Positions 26,329-34,341 of a DNA stretch of 59,533 nt are shown here, piece after piece (the first letter of the stretch is position 1; each line of letters begins with the position of its first letter). The notes below the pieces were generated by a model that saw nothing but the letters and a program-made list of their open reading frames with translations, was not told where the DNA came from and made no database searches. Source of the stretch: Parafrankia elaeagni (lineage in GTDB: Bacteria > Actinomycetota > Actinomycetes > Frankiales > Frankiaceae); NCBI RefSeq assembly GCF_000374165.1, contig NZ_KB893711.1, positions 106,783-166,315 of the forward strand. The letters are read 5' to 3'. The position numbers and the translations under genes are program-made.

Positions 26329-26766
26329 GTGAGTCCGACCGCGGCGAACGCCGAGGGTCAGCGCCGTGCGGAACGTCTGGGAGTCGCGGCCGGCACATTG
26401 GTCCAGTCGCTCAACGAGGACGACGACATCGCCCAGGACCTGCTTGACGCGGTCATCACGGCGAGTGGCACCGAGCTCGTTCCGGAGGACTCCGACGACG
26501 TGATCGACGTCGTCCTCCTCTGGTGGCGCGAGGACGACGGCGATCTTGCCAACGCCCTCATCGACGCGCGCAGACAGTTGTCCGAGGAAGGCGTGATCTG
26601 GCTGCTCACCCCCAAGGCGGGTCGCGAGGGCCATGTCGAACCCAGCGACGTCCTCGACGCCGTGCCCACCGCGGGCCTGGTCCAGACCAGCACGGTCAGC
26701 GTCGCGGCCGAATGGGCCGGAATGCGGCTGGCAGCGCCCAAGTCGCAGCGGGTCCGCCACCGCTGA
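26329..26766 (+). CDS. DUF3052 family protein
   Basis: A 145-residue protein of the actinobacterial DUF3052 family (M. tuberculosis Rv2240c type): AERLGVAAGTLVQSLNEDDD, VIDVVLLWWREDDGDLANAL, GVIWLLTPKAGREGHVEPSD and VSVAAEWAGMRL. Its function is not established. Linkage to aceE and ahpE repeats the order seen in mycobacteria. GTG 26329 has GGAGG directly upstream. Confidence 0.92.
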   Translation: MSPTAANAEGQRRAERLGVAAGTLVQSLNEDDDIAQDLLDAVITASGTELVPEDSDDVIDVVLLWWREDDGDLANALIDARRQLSEEGVIWLLTPKAGREGHVEPSDVLDAVPTAGLVQTSTVSVAAEWAGMRLAAPKSQRVRHR

Positions 26767-26787
26767 GAGCGCCTGGCATCCAGCCGG

Positions 26788-26813
26788 GGATGGCGACGGC
26801 GGCGTCGCCATCC
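26788..26813 (+). terminator. Hairpin terminator after DUF3052 gene
   Basis: Perfect 11-bp stem GGATGGCGACG / CGTCGCCATCC with a 4-nt loop, 21 nt beyond the stop codon. An outer AGAGC/GCTCT pair extends it. Confidence 0.75.
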
Positions 26814-26905
26814 GCTCTGGCGTGCCCCGGGCCCTGGTGGTGCGGCGCCGTGAGCGCGCGGTCTGGTCGCGCGGTCTGGTGTCGAGGAGGGCGGCGGCGC
26901 CAGCT

Positions 26906-27064
26906 GCCCGTCGTAGGGGCGTAGGGCTCAGGCCCTCCGTTAGAGCCGACTGGCGAGCGGCCGCGGGCGCCCCCTGCGCTCGCTCCGAGCCTTGGCGACC
27001 CGTCGGGCCACCAGCCGGTGGGCAGAGCGGAGTCGGGGCCTGAGCGGCAACGCCTCCTACGGGC
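26906..27064. ncRNA. Candidate structured RNA (long closing helix, internal hairpins)
   Basis: A 159-nt segment whose ends pair through about 24 base pairs: GCCCG (26906) with CGGGC (27060), TAGG (26914) with CCTA (27056), GGCGT (26918) with ACGCC (27050), and a 10-bp helix GCTCAGGCCC (26926) with GGGCCTGAGC (27036). Inside, CGACT/AGTCG (26947, 27031) continues the stack, and two hairpins follow: GCGAGCG/CGCTCGC (26953-26983) and CCACC/GGTGG (27008-27021). It lies after the DUF3052 terminator, so it would need its own promoter. It matches no RNA family I recognise, strand is undecided, and a palindromic repeat element is the main alternative. Confidence 0.4.
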
Positions 27065-27286
27065 CAGCCAGACGGGATGATCGGCTGTCCGGCCGGGTTG
27101 TGGCTCGCCCGCCCGGGTGAGGTCAGGCGTCCACGGATCCCGCGGAACTCATGGATGTCCGCCGTGGCCCGGGCTCGGTCGGCAGCGAGACGGCGCGGGC
27201 ACGGCGCGTTCCGCGCGCGGAGCTCCCGCACGGCCTCTGCGGCACGGCCGGCCGCCGCGGTCTTCAGCACTCCGGGGATCGCTCCT

Positions 27287-27304
27287 GAAGCCTCCCGGGG
27301 CTTC
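27287..27304. terminator. Hairpin downstream of DUF4234 gene
   Basis: GAAGCC / GGCTTC stem (27287-27292, 27299-27304) with a 6-nt loop, about 50 nt past the minus-strand DUF4234 stop. Confidence 0.4.
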
Positions 27305-27356
27305 CCGAAGCGCTGAAGTCACACCGGACAGATCGACGACTCTGCCGTTGACAGGC

Positions 27357-28073
27357 TCAGAAGCTCAGCGGTACCTGCTGGCCTTCCACCGCGCCGGGGT
27401 AGCGGCTCCAGATCCGGTTGATCTCGAACTGGAGGTAGAGAGCGCCACCGCCGATGAGCCACAGCACCATGGCCAGCCCCGGGCTGATCTCCGGTACCCC
27501 GGCCGCACGCTGCGCGTCGCGGGTCCGCGTGCCGAGCCGCCAGGTCGCCACAAACGGCGGAACAATCAGAACCCAACCAATAAGAAATGCCAGGACAGAC
27601 AGCGTCGGATTGACCTTGATGCGCGGGTTGTAGGCCGCGAGCTCCTTGTTGGTCTTGTAGACCCACACCAGGCTGTAGATGCCCAGCGTGATGATCGGGA
27701 GACCGAGCCAGACCGCGAACGGGTTGCGCCGCTTGCCGAGAACTCCGGCGCCGACCGGGGAGGCACCGACCGGCGGTGGTCCGTATCCCGGGGGTACCGG
27801 ATAGGTCTGGTTGCCGGGGTATGGCTGCGGGGGGTACGGACCCTCTCCGCCCGACGGATACGGGGGAGCGGGATGACCGCCCGGCCCGGGCGCGCCCGCC
27901 CCGTAGTACCCGCCAGGGCCACTCGGGCCGCCGGGTCCGGGCCCAGGCTGGCCGCCGGGGAACGAACCGAAGGTGCCGCCCTGCCCAGGCGGTGGCCCGC
28001 CGGGGCCTCCCTGGCCGCCGGGTCCCCAGCCGGGCGGGCTGGGGGGTGGCATCTGATTGGTCAAGGTGGTCAC
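27357..28073 (-). CDS. DUF4234 membrane protein with Gly/Pro-rich N-terminus
   Basis: A 238-residue protein. The first ~110 residues are Gly/Pro/Tyr-rich and disordered. The rest is a DUF4234-type membrane domain: KRRNPFAVWLGLPIITLGIYSLVW (helix 1), a cytoplasmic YKTNKELAAYNPRI loop, helix 2 LSVLAFLIGWVLIVPPFVAT and helix 3 LAMVLWLIGGGALYLQ followed by EINRIW. GTG 28073 follows GGGAGG. Function unknown. Confidence 0.82.
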   Translation of the reverse strand: MTTLTNQMPPPSPPGWGPGGQGGPGGPPPGQGGTFGSFPGGQPGPGPGGPSGPGGYYGAGAPGPGGHPAPPYPSGGEGPYPPQPYPGNQTYPVPPGYGPPPVGASPVGAGVLGKRRNPFAVWLGLPIITLGIYSLVWVYKTNKELAAYNPRIKVNPTLSVLAFLIGWVLIVPPFVATWRLGTRTRDAQRAAGVPEISPGLAMVLWLIGGGALYLQFEINRIWSRYPGAVEGQQVPLSF

Positions 28074-28753
28074 GACCTCCCTGCTGTCGGCGTCCGTGGG
28101 CGACCGACAGCCATCCCGCGGACTCGCCCATGACCCCCAGGGCCACAGGCCAGATCACCGGCCGGACGTGCATTCCGTGCCAGTTGTCTTCCGTGTTGGT
28201 CGGCCCGATTGTTCACCGTGGCCGTTGCCCGGTCAGACTAGGGCACCGGAGTCACAGAAACCCGCTCCCGCGCCTTTCTGTCGGATCCTTGACCGGAAAT
28301 GCGCGTTCCGTATCTGCCCCGATACCCTTCGGATTCGAGCCCTGTGGGTGGGCCTCTCCGCCCCTGACCGGCTGGCCGTCCTCCTCGATCGGACCTCGCC
28401 CGGCCGCATCGGTGTCCCCGGACCGGGTTGTGCGGCAACCTGCAGATCGGCCGTTGTGTGCGTCGATGTGGCCTCTGGGAAGCCCTCGTGCCCTGGCAGC
28501 CCACGGGCCCCGTCGCGGCGGGTCCACCCCACCGACCTGGAGCTGCCGCGTTGGACGGCCAGACCTGCGCACTGGTGGGCGCTGCCGGCAGGGCAGCGCG
28601 GACGTCCCGGATCCGGCACACCGGCAGCGGGCGGGCGCCAAGGCTGCCTCCCACGGTGGCATGCTGGCGGAGAGACCCGACAGGTCGCGAAGACTGTGAG
28701 GTCGAGCAGCACCCCAGGACGCGCAACCTAACCGCAATCGAGAGGAAGAGCTC
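28074..28753. other. Gene-free interval between DUF4234 gene and ahpE
   Basis: 680 bp between divergent genes; no gene supported on either strand. A hairpin GCGCTGCC/GGCAGCGC lies at 28579-28599. The region should contain promoters for both genes, but no convincing boxes were found. Confidence 0.4.
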
Positions 28754-29212
28754 GTGACCGTCGACGTCGGAGCCGTCGCCCCTGACTTCTCGTTGAAGGA
28801 CCAGAACAACGAGGTTGTCACCCTGTCAGACTTCCGGGGCCGCCGTAACGTCGTGCTCCTTTTCTACCCGCTGACCTTCACCGGCGTCTGCCAGGGCGAG
28901 CTGTGCTCCGTCCGGGACGACCTGGGCTCCTTCCAGAACGACGACGTGCAGGTGCTGGCCATCTCCGTCGACTCCGCCTTCGCTCACAAGGTGTGGGCCG
29001 ACCAGCAGGGCTACGAGTTCCCCCTGCTCGCCGACTTCTGGCCGCACGGCGAGGTGGCCAAGGCCTACGGAGTCTTCAACGAGGAGAAGGGCATCTCCCT
29101 GCGCGGGACCTTCATCATCGACAAGGAGGGCAAGGTGCGCTGGAAGGTCGTCAACAACATTCCGGACGCACGCGACCAGGCCGAGTACCTCAAGGCTCTC
29201 GCCTCGCTGTAG
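28754..29212 (+). CDS. ahpE: AhpE-type 1-Cys peroxiredoxin
   Basis: A 152-residue thioredoxin-fold peroxidase. The peroxidatic Cys is in [17 protein letters not shown]; other family blocks are [53 protein letters not shown] and [14 protein letters not shown]. This is the AhpE subfamily, which reduces peroxides and peroxynitrite in the cytosol using mycothiol/mycoredoxin in actinobacteria. A second Cys five residues after the first is seen. GTG 28754 follows GAGAGGAAG. Confidence 0.94.
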   Translation: MTVDVGAVAPDFSLKDQNNEVVTLSDFRGRRNVVLLFYPLTFTGVCQGELCSVRDDLGSFQNDDVQVLAISVDSAFAHKVWADQQGYEFPLLADFWPHGEVAKAYGVFNEEKGISLRGTFIIDKEGKVRWKVVNNIPDARDQAEYLKALASL

Positions 29213-29249
29213 CTCCGACGAGCCGGCGGGCGGGTCATCCTGCTCCGTC

Positions 29250-29311
29250 GGGCTCCCGCACGGAAACCGCACTGGGCCCGCGGGCCCAGTGCGGGGCCCG
29301 TGCGGGAGCCC
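29250..29311 (+). terminator. Very strong nested terminator after ahpE
   Basis: Inner perfect 28-bp palindrome (29267-29294) inside an outer perfect 14-bp inverted repeat (29250-29263 and 29298-29311). About 28 paired bases in all, 38 nt after the ahpE stop and before the next gene. Confidence 0.85.
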
Positions 29312-29365
29312 CGCGAGGTCGGATGCGGCCACGTGCCCCGCCGGACTCCGAGGACGGTGAACCTC

Positions 29366-29878
29366 ATGCCGTGTTTCCGCTGCAGCTCTCGTCAGACCGA
29401 CCCGGTCCGGGGAACGAGCCCCTGGCACCGTGTGGTCGTCAACGGCGAGCAGGTCCTGGTCTGCCCGACCTGCCGCCCCGCCCCGGAATGGGACACGGTC
29501 CTCGACCGCTGCGACCGGTGTGCCTCCACCCGCCTCGCCAAGGCCCTCGGAACAGTCCTCTGCCGCGACTGCGGGGCGCGCAAGGAGCCGGCCCCTGCCT
29601 CCCCTCCGCCGGCTCCGGAGGCGTCCGGGCCGCCTGCGGCCAATCCGCCGCAGCCCGCCACTGCCCGCCCGGCCGATGCCACCCCGGCGGACTCGCGAGT
29701 AGTGGATCCGAGCGCGGCAGACGCCCAGAAGGGCAACGAAGCCGCCGGAGAACCTCCGGCGGATGCGCCGCCGCCCGCAGATCGTTCCGCCGAGCCGGCG
29801 GCGCGTTCCAGCGACCTGGCAGCGGATGTCGACGCGGCCCTCAGCCGTATGTTCGGCAGGCCTCGTCCCGTCTCCTGA
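29366..29878 (+). CDS. Small zinc-ribbon protein with disordered tail
   Basis: About 170 residues. The N-terminal ~75 residues have four Cys pairs or near-pairs: MPCFRCSS, VCPTCRP, DRCDRCAS and LCRDCGAR, consistent with two zinc ribbons. The rest is Pro/Ala-rich and ends with a helix AADVDAALSRMFGR. ATG 29366 is preferred; GTG 29357 is possible. It sits between ahpE and tRNA-Val. Function unknown, perhaps nucleic-acid or protein binding. Confidence 0.72.
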   Translation: MPCFRCSSRQTDPVRGTSPWHRVVVNGEQVLVCPTCRPAPEWDTVLDRCDRCASTRLAKALGTVLCRDCGARKEPAPASPPPAPEASGPPAANPPQPATARPADATPADSRVVDPSAADAQKGNEAAGEPPADAPPPADRSAEPAARSSDLAADVDAALSRMFGRPRPVS

Positions 29879-30006
29879 CCCACAGCTCGCGATCATCCGC
29901 TAACGTTGCCTCCTGGCACGGTGAACCTCCTGATGCGGAGGGGAGCCGCGCGAGCTGCAAGATGTCGCTGGTGCTGGCCCTGTGTTGCGTAGGCTGGCAC
30001 CATCCC

Positions 30007-30078
30007 GGGCGCGTAGCTCAGCGGGAGAGCGCTCGCCTTACAAGCGAGTGGTCGCAGGTTCGATCCCTGCCGCGCCCA
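30007..30078 (+). tRNA. tRNA-Val (anticodon UAC)
   Basis: Complete cloverleaf: acceptor GGGCGCG/CGCGCCC, D-arm GCTC/GAGC, anticodon stem CTCGC/GCGAG with loop CTTACAA (anticodon TAC), T-arm GCAGG/CCTGC with loop TTCGATC, discriminator A 30078. CCA is not encoded. Its 3' half is the attachment site of the AICE, which regenerates the gene on integration. Confidence 0.97.
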
Positions 30079-30092
30079 CGCGCTGGTTCCGC
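30035..30092 (+). repeat. attL: 58-bp direct repeat overlapping tRNA-Val 3' half
   Basis: Bases 30035-30092 are identical to 45289-45346. The repeat runs from the anticodon stem to 14 nt past the tRNA, the standard form for tRNA-integrating tyrosine-recombinase elements. Confidence 0.95.
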
Positions 30093-30210
30093 GTGCTTGT
30101 CGATCTTGCGATCGCCTGCGGCGCAGCCGTAATGTCTGCCGGGGGGTGACCCCCCGAGACCCCCCGACGGGGCGCCTGCGGCGCCTCTGGGGTCGGGAAA
30201 TCGGGCCGTT

Positions 30211-30232
30211 TGTAGCAACGGGTGTAGCAACG
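30211..30232. repeat. Left arm-type repeats
   Basis: Two direct copies of TGTAGCAACG (30211-30220 and 30223-30232), 12-nt period, between attL and int. The same pair recurs near attR. Likely integrase/Xis arm sites. Confidence 0.6.
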
Positions 30233-30265
30233 CGCACGGTGGCCGCCCGTCGGGGGGGTCGTGGA

Positions 30266-31528
30266 TCAGTTGCCGATCAGGTGATCGTCGAGTCGGGCCA
30301 GGGCGGTGCGCTTCTCGGCCATCGAGGAGTGGGCGTAGATCGTCATGGTGACTTCGATGGCGGAGTGGCCGGCTATCTCGCGGACGGTGTGGGGTGGGAC
30401 GCCGAGGTTCAGGAGCAGCGTGACGCAGGTGTGGCGCAGGCCATGGAAGACAACCTCGTCGATGCCGGCCGCCTGACGGAGTGGGTCCCAGGTTCGGCGC
30501 AGGTTGCCGGGATCGATCATTGTTCCGATCTTCGTGGTGAACACGTGATCGGTGTGCACCCAGCGGTCGCCGGCCGCGTCCCGTTCGGCGTCCTGGAGCG
30601 TGCGGTGTTCGGTGAGGGCGTCGGCGACGAAGCCGATCAGCGGCAGCGTGCGGAACGACGTGTCCGTCTTGGGAGTCACCAGGCGGAGCGCGCGGCCGGT
30701 GCGCTGGAGGGTGCGGCGGATCGTGAGGGTGCCGCGGTCGGTGTCGATGTCGGACCACTGGAGTCCGAGGAGTTCCCCGCGGCGTAGGCCGAGGAAGAGC
30801 GCCAGGACCACGAGCGCGTACAGCCGGTCGCCGGCCGCCGCGTCGAGCAGTGCCCGCGCCTGCTCGACGGTCAGGCCGCGGTTGATGCCGTACTGCGGTG
30901 GCGTGATCTTGACGAGCTTCGCGACGTTGCGGCGGATCAGTTCCTCGCGGACGGCCGCCTGCAGGCCGTTGCGCAGCACCGAGTGCGCCTGCTGCACCAG
31001 CCGCCGGGACGGGAGCGACCGGCAGCACTGGCCGATCGCGCAGCACCGCCGGTTCTCAGCCCGCCGCCGGGTGTCGAGCCCGCGCCGGCAGCACAGGCAG
31101 GAGTTCTCCATCTGCCGGACGAAGAGCCGGACGTCTGCCGCGGTCAGCCTGTTCAGTCGCTTCTTGCCGATCGCCGGACAGATGTGGACGCGGACCATCA
31201 TCTCGTATCCGTGGTAGGTCGCCGGTTTGTTGTTGGGCTTGACGGTCTGCTCCAGCCAGTACTTCAGAAACCGTTCGACGGTCCATCCGGTGGCCTCTGC
31301 CGGAATGCCCTGATCGGAGTTGGCCTGAAGTTCGGTGAGCTTGCCGCGGACGATCTCTTCCGACTTGCCGTAGACCGGCCGCCGCTTGCTCGTGCCGTCG
31401 GGCATGAGGACGTAGGCCGCGCCGACCCACAGGCCGTCCGCGCGCTGGTAGATCGAGCCCTGGCCGTTCGCGCGCTTGGTGCGTTCCTTGCGCCGGCCGT
31501 TCGCCGGGCCGTTGGTGCTGCTGGGCAT
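30266..31528 (-). CDS. int: Tyrosine recombinase / AICE integrase
   Basis: A 420-residue site-specific integrase running toward attL. N-terminal arm-binding domain with GSIYQRADGLWVGAAYV; core-binding domain with a Cys-rich insert (SCLCCRRG and CCAIGQCC, about residues 145-175) common in actinobacterial integrases; catalytic domain with Arg in FLGLRRGELLGLQW, HGLRHTCVTLL (His-x-x-Arg) and the nucleophile Tyr in MTIYAHSSM. ATG 31528 has AAGGAG upstream, so the extension to 31567 is rejected. It should catalyse integration at tRNA-Val and, with Xis, excision. Confidence 0.95.
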   Translation of the reverse strand: MPSSTNGPANGRRKERTKRANGQGSIYQRADGLWVGAAYVLMPDGTSKRRPVYGKSEEIVRGKLTELQANSDQGIPAEATGWTVERFLKYWLEQTVKPNNKPATYHGYEMMVRVHICPAIGKKRLNRLTAADVRLFVRQMENSCLCCRRGLDTRRRAENRRCCAIGQCCRSLPSRRLVQQAHSVLRNGLQAAVREELIRRNVAKLVKITPPQYGINRGLTVEQARALLDAAAGDRLYALVVLALFLGLRRGELLGLQWSDIDTDRGTLTIRRTLQRTGRALRLVTPKTDTSFRTLPLIGFVADALTEHRTLQDAERDAAGDRWVHTDHVFTTKIGTMIDPGNLRRTWDPLRQAAGIDEVVFHGLRHTCVTLLLNLGVPPHTVREIAGHSAIEVTMTIYAHSSMAEKRTALARLDDHLIGN

Positions 31529-31600
31529 GGGTGTTCTCCTTGCCGAAAGAACGGGGAGGGCGCGCACGGGGTCGGGCCGCGCCGCCCGGTGCCGGTGGGG

Positions 31601-31739
31601 TTCCGTTCTCTGGCGTTGGGATGGTCTGTCGGGGCGCCGGCCGCGTCCAGGGCGCTGCGCGTCGCTACGCGATCGGCCTGCGGCCGACCCTGGACACGTC
31701 CGACACCCCGACAGCTTTGAACGCCACCAGAGAACGGAA
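31601..31739. repeat. 139-nt nested inverted repeat upstream of int
   Basis: Three concentric arm pairs: TTCCGTTCTCTGGCGTT (31601-31617) with 31720-31739 (3-nt insertion); CTGTCGGGG (31626) with CCCCGACAG (31706); GTCCAGGG (31645) with CCCTGGAC (31688). The apex holds two small hairpins (GCGT/ACGC 31659-31670; TCGGCC/GGCCGA 31673-31687). It lies between the 99-residue gene and int. It could be a leader attenuator of int, a replication or transfer origin, or a terminator. Confidence 0.75.
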
Positions 31740-31771
31740 GAAAAATGGGGGAGGGGCAGGCGGGATTGCCG

Positions 31772-32071
31772 CTACGGACGGGGGAGGCTTGCCGCCGCCG
31801 GATCCGCCGAGGGCTTCCCGTTCGCGGGGACCATTGCCGGAAGTCCGGGCACCTGGCGGAACACGAGCACCGCGTCGACGTCGCCGAAATGCTCGGTGAA
31901 GAAGGCGTCCGCGGGCAGCGTCGCGAGGATCGCCACCAGGTCGCCGACGTCCGCGCCGGGCCGGATCGTCAGTTCGTGGTCGCCGGTGTGGGTCACGTGG
32001 GTCGCGACGAGCGGAGAGTCTCCGCCGGGGGTGCGCCACGCGCCGAAGTTGCCGGAAGAGAAGATGCTCAT
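31772..32071 (-). CDS. AICE hypothetical protein (paralogue of the 37.4-kb gene)
   Basis: A 99-residue protein from ATG 32071 with AGGAG at 9 nt. Its middle (ELTIRPGADVGDLVAILATL then FGDVDAVLVFRQVPG) closely parallels the protein at 37356-37811 (VVIQPGSDLADLHRAL then DVILVYQVPAG), so both carry the same small alpha/beta domain. Function unknown. It lies between xis and int on the minus strand. Confidence 0.6.
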   Translation of the reverse strand: MSIFSSGNFGAWRTPGGDSPLVATHVTHTGDHELTIRPGADVGDLVAILATLPADAFFTEHFGDVDAVLVFRQVPGLPAMVPANGKPSADPAAASLPRP

Positions 32072-32206
32072 CAGGGCTTCGCTCCTGTCACAGGCAGGGG
32101 TGGGGTCTCAGGTCCCGGTCGGGTGTTCCAGCACCCGCCGGGGCCGCTTTGCCGAACGTCCGGACGGTCGGGGGTCCGCGCGCCGAGTCGCCGGTCCGCC
32201 AGACGT

Positions 32207-32395
32207 TCATGCCGCTTCTCCGTCGCCGCGCAGCCGGTCGATGTAGGCGTGAACAGCGGCGCGGGGAACGCGGCGGGAGCGGCCGATGCGGACGGATTCG
32301 AGCCGGTGGCCGCGGATCAGGTCGTACACGGTGCTACGGCCGACGCCGAGCAGGTCTGCGGCTTCGTCGACCGTCAGCAGAAGCTTGCTGGTCAC
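32207..32395 (-). CDS. xis: Excisionase, MerR/Xis-type helix-turn-helix
   Basis: About 62 residues: KLLLTVDEAADLLGVGRSTVY (helix-turn-helix), DLIRGHRLESVRIGRSRRVP (wing) and AVHAYIDRL. This is the standard AICE excisionase, which bends att DNA and steers the integrase toward excision. GTG 32395 is chosen because GGAGAG precedes it at 5 nt; GTG 32407 adds four residues but has no site. Located just after repSA on the same strand. Confidence 0.9.
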   Translation of the reverse strand: MTSKLLLTVDEAADLLGVGRSTVYDLIRGHRLESVRIGRSRRVPRAAVHAYIDRLRGDGEAA

Positions 32396-32425
32396 GGTGC
32401 TCTCCACGAGTTCAGGGCGGAAAGA

Positions 32426-34147
32426 TCAGGCAGCGTGCGCGGGAGCCGCAGGCGGTCCGATTGCCGGAAGTTCGTCGGGTGCGGCGCGCCGGGCCGCGTC
32501 GAGCTGGGCGCGCCAGGCGTGGCGTTGCGCGACGGCTTGCAACAGCAGGTGCTCGCGGCGGGGCGCGGCCGGGTCGCCGGGCCGGAGCAGCGTCCACGCG
32601 GTGCGTGCCGGGTCGGTGTCGGGTGCGGCCGGGCCGGTGGCGGTGTGGCCGAGGGCTTCGAGCTGTTCCCGGATGAACGCGACCCGGTCGTGCTTGTGGT
32701 CGGTCAGGGTCTTGCCGGACCACTTGCGGCTGACCAGGACGCGCCGTCCGCCGAAGCCGAGGGTTTCGCGCCGGTGCGCCTTGCCGCGGCAGCGGCCGGG
32801 GACGAGGCCCGGTTTCGGGTTCTTCGGCTGGACGCCGTAGCGCAGCCAGTTCGCGCAGGTAGGCGAGCAGGGTTCGTGCCGCAGCGCGTCCGCGAGCCGT
32901 TCGACGTGCCGCCGCTGTGCGTCGGTGGTGGCCGCGTGGCAGGCGTCGAGGCCTTTCACCAGGTACTTCGTCAGGTAGCCGATCATCCGGCCGGTGTGGG
33001 CCGAGTTCGCGGTGACGCCGTCCGCGCGCAGTTGCGGGCCGAAGCGGACGACGTGCGCGGGTTCGTCGTCCTCGCCGATGGCGTCGAGAGCCTCATCCCA
33101 GGTGGGCAGCGGCCGGCCGGTGTCCGGGTCGAGGTAGGCCCCGCCGTTTGGGTCCCAGACCGGGAGCGCGGTGTCCGGGTAGACCGGGCGGTCGCAGGGT
33201 GGCCACCAGATCTGGTGGTAGGTCGCCGCCGCCACCTGGCGCAGGAGGGCCCGGGGGACGGTGCCGCGGATGGCCGCGTGCAGGTGTGGGGCGAGGCGCC
33301 GTTGGGGTTCGAGCGCGGCGAAGTACTGGACATCCCAGCCGACGGCCCGGCGGAGGTTCTGCCAGAAGCGGTCGATCAGCTTCGGGAAGTGGATCGCGTC
33401 GCGGGCCGCGCGCCGGTAGTCGTACGAGCCCGGATCCACGGGCGTGCCGTCGGAGGTCACCCGGCCGTAGGTGTCGCAGGTCAGCGTCAGGAACATCGAC
33501 GGCCGCCAGGCCCTCCCGTCCGGAGCTTCGTAGGTCCGGCCGACCGTCCGTTTCTCCACGGGAAGCCGGGGCAGGTCGGGCGCGTCCTGCCGCCGCCGGG
33601 TCGACCGGGCCCGACGAGGACGATCCCGGTTGTCCGAAGCGGCCTTGCCCCGCACGCCGAGTGCGTTGAGTTCGTCGTCCACCTGGCCGATAAGCGCGTC
33701 GATCTCCGCGACGCCAGCCGAGTCACTGTCGCGTTCGGCGTCCCGCCGGGCGACTTCGAGGTCCGCACGGAACCCGGCAAGAACCTTCGCGTCGTCGGAC
33801 GGGGGGTCCGGGTCGGGAAGCGGTTCGTCGTCGAGGTGCCAACCCGCTTTGCACTGCGCCATCCGCAGCCGTCGGGCCTTCTCGGCGCAGGTGGGGCATT
33901 TGCTGGCGAGGGTGGCGCCGCACGGCACGGGGATGATCTCGGTCTCGCCGGTGTCGAGGTTCGTCCGCCGCATGGCCATGGGCCGGACGCACACGCCGTT
34001 CTCCACGGCGACCGCTTCGACGACCGCACGGGCAAGGGGCATCCGCATCCGTGCCATCCGCGAGCCGGGCCGATCGTCACGATCGTCACGGGTGGTGGAG
34101 TCGAGAGGGTCGGCCAGGTCAGGGCCGGCAGGGGGAGGGAGTGTCAC
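32426..34147 (-). CDS. repSA: RepSA-like rolling-circle replication initiator
   Basis: A 573-residue protein of the actinobacterial RepSA family. Visible: N-terminal zinc-binding region (VPCGATLASKCPTCAEKARR), FLTLTCDTYGRV, histidine-rich LAPHLHAAIRGTVPR (HUH-like metal site), TYHQIWWPPCDRPVY, GRMIGYLTKYLVKGLD (catalytic Tyr candidates) and a C-terminal GFGGRRVLVSRKWSGKTL. It nicks an origin to start rolling-circle replication of the excised element. GTG 34147 overlaps the previous stop (GTGA), so the longer frame is rejected. Confidence 0.9.
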   Translation of the reverse strand: MTLPPPAGPDLADPLDSTTRDDRDDRPGSRMARMRMPLARAVVEAVAVENGVCVRPMAMRRTNLDTGETEIIPVPCGATLASKCPTCAEKARRLRMAQCKAGWHLDDEPLPDPDPPSDDAKVLAGFRADLEVARRDAERDSDSAGVAEIDALIGQVDDELNALGVRGKAASDNRDRPRRARSTRRRQDAPDLPRLPVEKRTVGRTYEAPDGRAWRPSMFLTLTCDTYGRVTSDGTPVDPGSYDYRRAARDAIHFPKLIDRFWQNLRRAVGWDVQYFAALEPQRRLAPHLHAAIRGTVPRALLRQVAAATYHQIWWPPCDRPVYPDTALPVWDPNGGAYLDPDTGRPLPTWDEALDAIGEDDEPAHVVRFGPQLRADGVTANSAHTGRMIGYLTKYLVKGLDACHAATTDAQRRHVERLADALRHEPCSPTCANWLRYGVQPKNPKPGLVPGRCRGKAHRRETLGFGGRRVLVSRKWSGKTLTDHKHDRVAFIREQLEALGHTATGPAAPDTDPARTAWTLLRPGDPAAPRREHLLLQAVAQRHAWRAQLDAARRAAPDELPAIGPPAAPAHAA

Positions 34148-34341
34148 GCGGGCTGGTCCTCCGTGACGTCGAGGTCCGGACAGTCGGGGCCGGTGGGGGT
34201 GGTGAACCGGGTGCAGCCGCACCGGGCGTGGGTGTCGGTGGTGCCACGGCAGCGGCCCCGCCGGTGGGTGACGTAGAGGTGGGAGCAGGTGGCGCACACC
34301 GGCACGAGGGGCAGCGGCGAGGTCGGGTCCGGACTGGTCAC
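34144..34341 (-). CDS. Small Cys-rich AICE protein (zinc-ribbon-like)
   Basis: A 65-residue protein wedged between traSA and repSA, overlapping both by GTGA junctions (34338-34341 and 34144-34147), so the three are translationally coupled. It has VCATCSHLYVTHRRGRC, ARCGCTRF and a final Cys in GPDCPDL, giving a likely zinc site. Such small proteins are common at this position in AICEs, but no function is known. Confidence 0.7.
   Translation of the reverse strand: MTSPDPTSPLPLVPVCATCSHLYVTHRRGRCRGTTDTHARCGCTRFTTPTGPDCPDLDVTEDQPA

Noticed and set aside
28310-28350. T-arm-like GATTCGAGCC suggesting a tRNA
   Set aside because: No matching acceptor or anticodon arms on either strand.
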